Assembly (NCBI GenBank): GCA_035293965.1
Contig: DATGLW010000043.1
Location: 1 to 23,577 of the forward strand
Direction: 5' to 3'
Source: DATGLW01 sp035293965
GTDB taxonomy: Bacteria > Actinomycetota > Acidimicrobiia > Acidimicrobiales > RAAP-2
DNA: 23,577 nucleotides
Shown: piece after piece, positions 8,901 to 14,745 of the stretch
Layout: each line of letters starts with the position of its first letter
Numbering within the stretch: the stretch's first letter is position 1
Made by a program: the position numbers and the translations under genes
The notes under the pieces: model-generated
Told to the model about the DNA's origin: nothing
Seen by the model: only the letters and a program-made list of their open reading frames with translations
Database searches by the model: none

Positions 8901-9230
8901 TTCCGCCGGATCGGCTACGAGCTGACCCCGAGGGTGCTCGAGCGGCTGCGCGAGGCAGTGGGCGCCATCGTCGCGGGGATCGAGTCGGGCGTGTTCCCGA
9001 GCAACCCGACCGCGAGCAGCACGTCGCCGTTCGTCGAGTGCCCGTACTGCGACCCCGACGGGCTGGGTGTGGCCGACCTGCGGGCCCAGCTCGAGCACAA
9101 GCAGGCCGACCCCGCCATGCGTCCCTATCTGGACCTGGCAGAGCCCGGCCGTGGAGCAGCTGCCAAGCGACACGTCGCAGCTCGTGCCGGCGTGGCCCGC
9201 GGCGAGCGCGACGGTGGTGCCGGTGGCTGA
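5955..9230 (+). CDS. addB: AddB-like PD-(D/E)XK nuclease subunit of a helicase-nuclease
   Basis: About 1,091 residues from GTG 5955 (an in-frame ATG at 5898 would add 19). Family AddB/PDDEXK_1: an inactive helicase-like N-terminal part and a RecB-type nuclease at the C-terminus. The nuclease shows GSLVHEILERF, GRADRLD (Asp912) and VIDYKTG (Asp926, Lys928), so its metal site looks intact. The Walker A loop found in Bacillus AddB (GxxGxGKT) is replaced by YGRPAADALRQAL near the N-terminus, so this subunit should not hydrolyse ATP. Of the four iron-sulfur cysteines of AddB, three are visible (Cys760 in WAACPF, Cys1029 and Cys1032 in CPYC), while the fourth position in the C-x5-C spacing is Gly1038. 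The stop overlaps the start of the AddA-like gene, implying coupled translation and a heterodimer that resects DNA double-strand ends for RecA. Confidence 0.82.
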   Translation: MALQLRWVHYGRPAADALRQALAVSKDGDPLAPVSVLVASNHVGVVIRRLLASGALGPVAGASGLAAVSFLTVYRVAELLGAPVLAGAGKRPVSTPVVAAAVRSALAEAPGLFAPVAGHPSTELAFVATYRELRDVSPASLDRLANCSARAAEVVRLHRSVRARLEARFYDEQDLAEAAIEVLGATSAPGALGAVVVYLPRRLPRHALRLVGALARSGDVLVLAGVTGDSRADAEVGRTVRALCDLHGGRAAMAPGPPRTLAAPGRAHILTASDADEEVRAAVRAVVEAARAGTPLERIAVLHPGAGPYARLVHEQLTAAGIPFNGPAAVTPASRAAGRALLGLLALPAGGFRRQDVFAWLSGAQLLHRGRPAPVAAWERVSRAAGVVGGRDHWDRLLERFADRCDADAERAATDPDQPEWRAASLRAEAGRARELRQFVLTLVDDLGAAAAAPKSWPEWAGWARRHLDGLLGGATARETWPVAERRAAERVERAIDRLASLGAVEGPAVLPVVARTLELELRSDPGRVGRIGEGVTVGSVRMGVGLDLELVIVLGLAEGSFPSPAREDSLVPDREREVTAGELPPRADAVATQHHDLLASLAGAARQLLCVPRGNLRQSSTTVPSRWVLQLASALAGRRLWTDDLLGAEGSWIEHVASFEAGIRRSTFPATEQEYRLRALLGTAAPGRGRDHPARGLPKGAPAAAAALGDAALAAGMAAVTARRSDRFTRFDGNLAGLPVPSPVEGPTSATRLERWAACPFAYLLRDVLGVEETEDPEERLQISPLDQGSLVHEILERFLADVLARPAEHRPAPAEPWSEGDRDRLDAIVAQVCDDYEARGLTGRSIFWRRDRRRILADARRFLEEDAAYRAAFGAHPVAAELAFGLPRAMGTVALDLPDGRRVAFRGRADRLDVTAGGTLRVIDYKTGRPDTYVGLSEDDPDQRGTRLQLAVYGLAARAHLGAPLAQVEAEYWFVSARGGFRRIGYELTPRVLERLREAVGAIVAGIESGVFPSNPTASSTSPFVECPYCDPDGLGVADLRAQLEHKQADPAMRPYLDLAEPGRGAAAKRHVAARAGVARGERDGGAGG

Positions 9231-12200
9231 CCGCCCGCACCCGGTGGCGCCTGCGCCTGGCCCTCCCGACCAGGAAGCGAGGACGCTGGTGGCGACGGAG
9301 CTGGCGTCGACCCTGTTCGTGGAGGCCGGCGCGGGGTCTGGGAAGACGTCGGCACTCGTCGAGCGGGTCCTTGCCCTCGTCACCGAGGGCGGGCTCGAGC
9401 TCGGCGCGGTGGCCGCCATCACGTTCACGGAGAAGGCGGCCCACGAGCTGCGCGACCGGCTCCGCCGCGAGCTCGAGCGGCGGGCCGAGGCGGCGCCGGG
9501 CACCGCTGGCGCCGCCCGCTGCCGGGCGGCGCTCGACGACCTCGACGGCGCGGCCATCGGGACCCTCCACTCCTTCGCCCAAAGGCTGCTGGGCGAGCAC
9601 CCCGTCGAAGCCGGGCTGCCCCCGCGCGTCGAGGTGCTCGACGAGGTGAGCTCGAGGCTCGCCTTCGAGCAGCGCTGGCTGGCCTTCCGCGACGAGCTGC
9701 TGGCCGACCCCGATTTCGAGCGCGCCCTGCTGCTGCTGTTCGCCGCCGGGGCCCGGCCCGAGGCGCTCCGGTCGCTGGCATTGGCCTTCGACGACAACTG
9801 GGACCTGGTCGAGGCACAGGTCCCCCCGGACGCCCCCGACCCACCGCCCGTCGCTCCCCTCGTCTCCTCGGCTGCTGGCGCGCTCAGGCGGGCCTGCGAG
9901 GCGGCCTGCGGCGATCCGAACGGCGCGTTCGGGCGCCGGCTCGACGAGCTGGCCGCGTGGGCCCGGCGCCTCGAGGCGACAACCGACGAGCTCGACCTCC
10001 TCGAGGCGCTCGATCCCGCCGCGATGCCGAGCCTCACCTTCGGGCGCAAGGGCCGCCGGAACACCGCGGACGTCGATGCCGGCGAGCTCGAGCGGCAGGT
10101 ACGCCAAGCAGCCGGGGCGCTCGAGAAGGTACGCAACGACGTGGTGCAGGCATGCGCGCACCGGGTGGCGGCTGCCATCCGGCGCTTCACCGTGACCGCG
10201 GCAGAGGACCGCCGCCGGTCGGGGCGCCTCATGTTCCACGACCTGCTCGTGCTGGCCCGTGCCCTGTTGCGCTCGCCCGAGCACGGACCCTCGGTGCGGG
10301 CCCGCCTCCACGCGCGCTATCGGCGCCTGCTGCTGGACGAGTTCCAGGACACCGATCCCATCCAGGTCGAGCTGGCCGTGCGCATTGCCGCCGCCGACCC
10401 CGAGGGGAAGGAAGCGGGGAGCGCCCCGTGGGACCAGGTGGAGGTCTCGCCGGGCCACCTCTTCTTCGTCGGCGACCCCAAGCAGTCCATCTACCGTTTT
10501 CGCCGAGCGGACATCGCCACCTTCTTGGCTGCGGGCGCCCGGTTCGGCGGCGAGAAGGGCAGGACCGTCCAGCTCACCGCCAACTTCCGCAGCACGGCAC
10601 CCATCGTCGAGTGGGTGAACACCACCTTCGGCGCGCTGATGGACGGGAGCGTCGGCACTGAGCTCCCGGTGCCCTCGCAGCCCCGCTTCGCCTCGCTGGT
10701 GCCGACACGGGACCCACCTGGCACCGGCGCGCCGGTGGCCGTCCTCGGGCGCGAGCCGCACCCCGGGACCGTGCGCGCCGACGAGCTCCGCGCGGCCGAG
10801 GCCGGCGCGGTGGCCGCCGCCGTGGTCCGCATCGTCGACGAGGGCTGGGAGGTGGACGACGGCCTCGGCGGGTGGCGTCCCGCGCGTTGCGGCGACATCG
10901 CCGTGCTGGTGCCGGCCAGGACCTCCCTGCCGTTCCTCGAAGGGGCGCTCGAGCGGGCAGGCGTGGCGTTCCGGACCGAATCGAGCTCGCTCGTCTACGC
11001 CACTCGTGCCGTCCGCGACCTGCTGGCGGTCCTGCGCGCCGTCGACGATCCCACGGCCTCGCTGCTCGTGGTCGCCGCGCTGCGCACCCCGCTGCTCGGC
11101 TGCGGGGACGACGACCTGTTCCGCTTCCGGCGCCAGCGCGGCGGGCGGTGGGACTACCTGGGCGAGCAGCCCGCCACGGTGCCCGAGGACGACCCGGTCC
11201 GGTCCGCTTTGGCGTACCTCCGCTCGCTGCACGACCAGCGCCACTGGCTGTCGCCCGCCGAGCTGCTCGGCAAGGTGGCCCGTGACCGGCGGGCCTTCGA
11301 GCTCGGCTTCGTCGAGGCCCGCCCCCGCGACGTCTGGCGGCGCCTTCGCTTCGTCATCGACCAGGCCCGCGCGTTCGGCGAGGCGACCGACGGCAATCTT
11401 CGCCAGTTCCTTGCCTGGGTGGACCACCAGGCGGCCGAGGGGGTGCGCACCACCGAGACCGTCCTGGCCGAGCACGACGACGACGCCGTGCGGATCATGA
11501 CGATCCACGGCGCGAAGGGCCTGGAGTTCCCGATCGTCATCGTGTCGGGCATGTCGAGCGCTCCGCGCACAAGGGTGGCCCCGGCCGAAGTCGTCTTCAC
11601 GCCGGGAGGGGTCGGCTACCGGTTCGGTAGCCGCGTCCGAACCGAGGCGTTCGAGGCCTGGGCCCCAGTCGAGGAACAGATGGACCTGCACGAGCGGATC
11701 CGCCTGCTCTACGTCGCCTGCACGCGCGCCCGCGACCATCTCGTCGTGTCTCTCCATCGCAAGCAGCGGCAGGCGGGAGCGCCGCTGCGCTCGCGCACCG
11801 CCGCCGAGCTGCTCGTCGAGGGCATGGGCACACTCGTGGCAGCGCTCCCCGACGCCGACGGGCCGGAGCGGGCGCGCCGTCGCGTGCCGCCTGAGCTCCC
11901 CGCCGCCATCCCGCCCTTCGAGGCCTGGGCGGCGGAGCGGGCCGAGTCGCTCGAGCGCGCTGGGCGGCCCAGGGTCGTGGCCGCCACAGCCCTGTCCGAC
12001 GAGGGTGGCCCCGAGCGCGGGGGCGAGCCCGATGCGGGGTTGCGCAAGCGCCCGCGTGACCTCGACCTCCCCCCGTGGCTGAAGGGCCGGTACGGCACCG
12101 CGGTCGGGCGAGCGGTCCACGGCGTCCTCCAGACGATCGACCTCGCCACCGGACGCGGCCTGCAGGCAGCCGTGGCCGCCCAGTGCGAGGCCGAAGCGGT

Positions 12201-12624
12201 GCCCGAGCGCACTGGCGACGTCGCGACCCTCGTCGAGGCGGCGCTCGGGTCGCCAAGTGTCCGCGAGGCGGCGTCGCGGCCCCACTGGCGAGAGGTGTAC
12301 GTGTGCACCCCCGTGGGAGACCGGCTGCTCGAAGGCTATGTGGACCTGCTGTACCGCACCCGCGATGGGCTGGTCGTCGTGGACTACAAGACGGCGGCGA
12401 CCGCCGACCCCGCGGAGCTCGCCCGCCGCCTCGAGCGGTACCGGAACCAGGGAGGGGCGTACGCGCTCGGCGTCGCCGGCGCGACGGGTGAACCGGTCGT
12501 GCGGGTCGCCTTCGTCTTCCTCACCCCCGCCGGCGCGCTCGAAGCCCACATGGCCGACCTCGAAGCAGCCGTGGCCGCCGTGCGCGAGGCAGTGGCGGCC
12601 GGCCAGGAGATCGTCGTCGACTAG
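9223..12624 (+). CDS. addA: AddA-like UvrD/RecB-family helicase-nuclease subunit
   Basis: About 1,133 residues from GTG 9223, which overlaps the AddB-like stop (9228-9230) by 8 bases. All superfamily 1A helicase motifs are present: Walker A EAGAGSGKT (Lys41), Ia ITFTEKAAHELRDRLR, II LLLDEFQDTDPIQ (Asp372-Glu373), III FFVGDPKQSIYRFRRAD (about 417), IV TANFRSTAPIVEWVN, V RIMTIHGAKGLEFP (about 760) and VI RLLYVACTRARDHL (about 828). The C-terminus carries a RecB-type nuclease with GRAVHGVLQ (His966), GYVDLLY (Asp1041) and VVDYKT (Asp1054, Lys1056). Both motor and nuclease therefore look active. With its partner it would unwind and degrade broken DNA ends in the cytosol for homologous recombination. 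The frame is open back to 9067, but that part duplicates coding sequence of the partner gene. AdnA-like naming is an alternative, since mycobacteria use AdnAB. Confidence 0.87.
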   Translation: MADRPHPVAPAPGPPDQEARTLVATELASTLFVEAGAGSGKTSALVERVLALVTEGGLELGAVAAITFTEKAAHELRDRLRRELERRAEAAPGTAGAARCRAALDDLDGAAIGTLHSFAQRLLGEHPVEAGLPPRVEVLDEVSSRLAFEQRWLAFRDELLADPDFERALLLLFAAGARPEALRSLALAFDDNWDLVEAQVPPDAPDPPPVAPLVSSAAGALRRACEAACGDPNGAFGRRLDELAAWARRLEATTDELDLLEALDPAAMPSLTFGRKGRRNTADVDAGELERQVRQAAGALEKVRNDVVQACAHRVAAAIRRFTVTAAEDRRRSGRLMFHDLLVLARALLRSPEHGPSVRARLHARYRRLLLDEFQDTDPIQVELAVRIAAADPEGKEAGSAPWDQVEVSPGHLFFVGDPKQSIYRFRRADIATFLAAGARFGGEKGRTVQLTANFRSTAPIVEWVNTTFGALMDGSVGTELPVPSQPRFASLVPTRDPPGTGAPVAVLGREPHPGTVRADELRAAEAGAVAAAVVRIVDEGWEVDDGLGGWRPARCGDIAVLVPARTSLPFLEGALERAGVAFRTESSSLVYATRAVRDLLAVLRAVDDPTASLLVVAALRTPLLGCGDDDLFRFRRQRGGRWDYLGEQPATVPEDDPVRSALAYLRSLHDQRHWLSPAELLGKVARDRRAFELGFVEARPRDVWRRLRFVIDQARAFGEATDGNLRQFLAWVDHQAAEGVRTTETVLAEHDDDAVRIMTIHGAKGLEFPIVIVSGMSSAPRTRVAPAEVVFTPGGVGYRFGSRVRTEAFEAWAPVEEQMDLHERIRLLYVACTRARDHLVVSLHRKQRQAGAPLRSRTAAELLVEGMGTLVAALPDADGPERARRRVPPELPAAIPPFEAWAAERAESLERAGRPRVVAATALSDEGGPERGGEPDAGLRKRPRDLDLPPWLKGRYGTAVGRAVHGVLQTIDLATGRGLQAAVAAQCEAEAVPERTGDVATLVEAALGSPSVREAASRPHWREVYVCTPVGDRLLEGYVDLLYRTRDGLVVVDYKTAATADPAELARRLERYRNQGGAYALGVAGATGEPVVRVAFVFLTPAGALEAHMADLEAAVAAVREAVAAGQEIVVD

Positions 12625-12666
12625 CCGACGAGCGGACGCCTCGGGCTTGCTCTGGGGTCACGCCGG

Positions 12667-12695
12667 TTGACAGCGAGCCGGCGCAGGGGAAGGAT
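12667..12695 (+). promoter_or_regulatory. Probable promoter of the beta-helix protein gene
   Basis: A perfect TTGACA (12667-12672) is followed after 17 bases by AAGGAT (12690-12695). Transcription would start near 12702 and give a leader of about 40 bases containing AGGAGG (12730-12735). The -10 box is weak. Confidence 0.4.
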
Positions 12696-12742
12696 CTCGA
12701 TGGGGCACCGCGCGTCCGGCGCGGCAGGGAGGAGGACAGAAT

Positions 12743-13924
12743 ATGGAGCGCTTGGTCGTGCGCGCGTTCGCCGCTCTGTCCGGAGCCGCACTCCTGCCCG
12801 CGGCCTGGTTGGTCGCCATGGCCGGACCGGCCGCTGCCGCGCCGGGCGTGCTGCGGGTCGGCTGTGGCGAGCGAGCATACGCGACCATCGGGAGCGCGGT
12901 GAGCGCTGCGGCGCCCGGGCAGACCGTGGTCGTGTGCCCCGGCACCTACCACGAAGAGGTGGTCGTACCTGCCGACAAGCCGCTCTCCATCGAGGGCATC
13001 GGGCATCCCGTCGTCGACGCGACCGGGTTCGACCAGGGTGTCCTCGTGCTCGCCTCGCACAGCGAGGTCGAGGGCCTCACGGTCGAGAACGCCATCGGCG
13101 AGGGCATCCTGGTCGAAGGGGCCCCCGGTGAGCCCATCACGGACGTCACGGTGAGCCGCAACACGGTGACCCGCAACGACCAGGGGAACCCCACCGGCGC
13201 ATCCATCTCGACGTCCGGCTATGCCGAGTGCAACGCGGCCGGGCTCGTGCCCGGCGACTGTGGCGAAGGGATCCACCTCATGGTGGCGGACGACTCCAGG
13301 GTCCTCGGCAACGTCGTGCGGGCCAACAGCGGGGGCATCCTGCTCACGGACGAGTTCGGGCCGACCGACGGCAACCTGGTCGCCTTCAACACGGTGGCCG
13401 ACAACACGCTCGACTGTGGCGTGACGGTCGTCGGCCACAATGCCTCGGCGTTCGCACAGGGCGTCCCGCAGCCCGGCGTGGCAGGCGTCTACGACAACAC
13501 CATCTGGCACAACAGGGTGACCGACAACGGCGTGGCCGGCCAGGGAGGCGGGGTCATCCTCGCCACCGGACCGCCAGGCGGGGCCGTCTACGACAACCGG
13601 GTGGTGGGCAACTACCTGAGCGGCAACGGCCTGGCCGGGGTGACCGTGCACAGCCACGCGCCGGGCCAGGACCTGAACGGCAACACGGTCACCGGCAACA
13701 TCATCGCCACGAACAACCTCGACGGCGACTTCGACTTCTCCCCGCTGGTCGACCCGTCCACGACCGGCGTGTTCGTGGGATCCGTCGGCCCGCTGAGCAT
13801 CACCGTCACGGGCAACGTGTTCGTGAAGGATGTCTACGGCATTTGGACCACGCCGACGGTCACGGTCCTCGGTGGGGCCGCCAACGTGTTCGCGGCAGTG
13901 TCGACTCCGTTGTTCGTGGCCTGA
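12743..13924 (+). CDS. Secreted right-handed parallel beta-helix protein (pectin-lyase-like fold)
   Basis: A 393-residue exported protein. AGGAGG (12730-12735) is 7 bases before the ATG. Residues 1-34 are a Sec signal peptide: MERLVVR, a hydrophobic stretch, then AGPAAAA as the cleavage region. The mature part begins with CGERAYATIGSAVSAAAPGQTVVVCPGTYHEEVVV, typical of the first turns of beta-helix proteins, followed by irregular coils of about 22-25 residues with repeated short N-x-V/I motifs (NTVTRN, GNVVRAN, FNTVADN, HNRVTDN, NRVVGNYLSGN, NTVTGNIIATNN). This matches the NosD/PbH1 repeat pattern. There is no cell-wall anchor, C-terminal membrane segment or clear catalytic residue set. Functions in this fold include polysaccharide lyases, hydrolases and structural surface proteins, so none is assigned. 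It starts 118 bases after the AddA-like gene with its own probable promoter and is unlikely to be functionally linked to it. Confidence 0.85.
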   Translation: MERLVVRAFAALSGAALLPAAWLVAMAGPAAAAPGVLRVGCGERAYATIGSAVSAAAPGQTVVVCPGTYHEEVVVPADKPLSIEGIGHPVVDATGFDQGVLVLASHSEVEGLTVENAIGEGILVEGAPGEPITDVTVSRNTVTRNDQGNPTGASISTSGYAECNAAGLVPGDCGEGIHLMVADDSRVLGNVVRANSGGILLTDEFGPTDGNLVAFNTVADNTLDCGVTVVGHNASAFAQGVPQPGVAGVYDNTIWHNRVTDNGVAGQGGGVILATGPPGGAVYDNRVVGNYLSGNGLAGVTVHSHAPGQDLNGNTVTGNIIATNNLDGDFDFSPLVDPSTTGVFVGSVGPLSITVTGNVFVKDVYGIWTTPTVTVLGGAANVFAAVSTPLFVA

Positions 13925-14007
13925 GGAGCGCGGCCGCTCGGTCGGCCGGTTCCGGGCGAGCCGTGACGGGCGGGCGGGAGGTCGTCGTCGACGCGGGTCG
14001 GCGACTC

Positions 14008-14031
14008 CGTCCGGTTCAGCGTCCGGTTCAG
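14008..14031. repeat. 12-bp perfect tandem duplication across the HAD stop codon
   Basis: CGTCCGGTTCAG occurs at 14008-14019 and again at 14020-14031. The second copy holds the stop codon of the minus-strand HAD gene (14030-14028). It looks like a recent slippage duplication in the convergent gap. Confidence 0.7.
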
Positions 14032-14486
14032 CGCCGCGGGGCGGCGCTCATCAGGGCGTCGAAGTCCGGATGGCGCGCCCGCCAGCGCGGGTGGCTGGAG
14101 GCGCCAGTCTCCACCTGCTCCCGCACGACCCGATAGACGGTCTCCATCTCGTCGTCGTAGTCGCTGGCCGAGTAGAAGTCGCGGATGTGGAAGCCGCCGA
14201 AGAACGCCACGATCTGCGGGTAGTCATCGATGATGAAGTCGGGGACGGGGTCCACTCCGAACCGGCGCAGACCAGCGGGGTAGTCCGTGAGAGGCTTGGC
14301 GAAGATCCCGCTCACGTAGGGGGTGAGGCCGTGCGCGATGACGACGGCCTCGCGGCGCCCCTCGCCGGACCAGATGTGGATGCGGTGGCCGTCGTGGATC
14401 AGCCGCCCGAAGACCTCGCGGGTGTTGTTCCTCAGCGCGCCGTCTGCCGACAGGATGGTGTAGTCGACGTCGAAGAAGATGTTCAC
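14028..14486 (-). CDS. Small HAD-superfamily hydrolase
   Basis: A 152-residue protein with all four HAD motifs: I FFDVDYTIL (Asp6 nucleophile, Asp8 acid/base), II HIWSGEG (Ser40), III FAKPLTD (Lys64) and IV PDFIIDDYP (Asp87, Asp88). With no large cap insert it is a C0-type or minimally capped enzyme, so it may act on phosphorylated macromolecules or small phosphates; the substrate is unknown. The start is GTG at 14486. There is no ribosome site, but TAGATT (14501-14496) is 9 bases upstream, suggesting a leaderless or nearly leaderless message. It converges on the beta-helix gene and diverges from the tandem CoA-transferase at 14746. Confidence 0.83.
   Translation of the reverse strand: MNIFFDVDYTILSADGALRNNTREVFGRLIHDGHRIHIWSGEGRREAVVIAHGLTPYVSGIFAKPLTDYPAGLRRFGVDPVPDFIIDDYPQIVAFFGGFHIRDFYSASDYDDEMETVYRVVREQVETGASSHPRWRARHPDFDALMSAAPRR
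14031..14047. terminator. Short GC hairpin at the end of the HAD gene
   Basis: GCGCCGC-GGG-GCGGCGC forms a perfect 7-bp stem with a 3-base loop over the last codons of the HAD gene. There is no T tract. It could help end transcription from either convergent gene. Confidence 0.3.
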
Positions 14487-14745
14487 TGGCCGGACAATCT
14501 ACTGTCGGCCCCGCCGTGCTCCGCCAGGCGGAGGCAGGGGGCCGGGCGACGGCGGCGGTGCTCGCCCTCCGGTGGCGGCCGGCTGTCGGCTAGCCTGGCA
14601 ACGACAACGGGATTTCGGAAAGTCGTCGCCCTGAGCACGGACGGGGGCACGAGCGGGCGCGACGGCACCGAGGGCGCCCGCCGGCCGGGGGTCCCGTTCG
14701 GGGCGAGCCGGCCGGGCCTGCGCCTAGGAACAGGAGGTGGATCGG
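14487..14745. other. Divergent intergenic region between HAD gene and tandem CoA-transferase
   Basis: 259 bases. TAGATT on the minus strand (14501-14496) is the likely -10 of the HAD gene. On the plus strand TAGCCT (14591-14596) is a possible -10 for the CoA-transferase, without a matching -35, which would give a leader of about 145 bases. AGGAGG (14732-14737) is the ribosome site of the CoA-transferase. No credible small gene is visible. Confidence 0.35.

Noticed and set aside
9067..9222. Extension of the AddA-like protein into the AddB-like gene
   Set aside because: The added residues are an off-frame reading of the conserved CPYC region of the partner gene. The GTG at 9223 gives the usual short overlap.
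6993..12549. Very long minus-strand frames (1,079 and 1,260 codons) opposite the helicase-nuclease genes
   Set aside because: They mirror the AddB-like and AddA-like genes, which carry complete motif sets. The antisense translations are low-complexity.
5955..12624. Anti-phage defence system built on the helicase-nuclease pair
   Set aside because: The two genes match the housekeeping AddAB arrangement, and no defence-type partner, integrase or other mobile gene is beside them.
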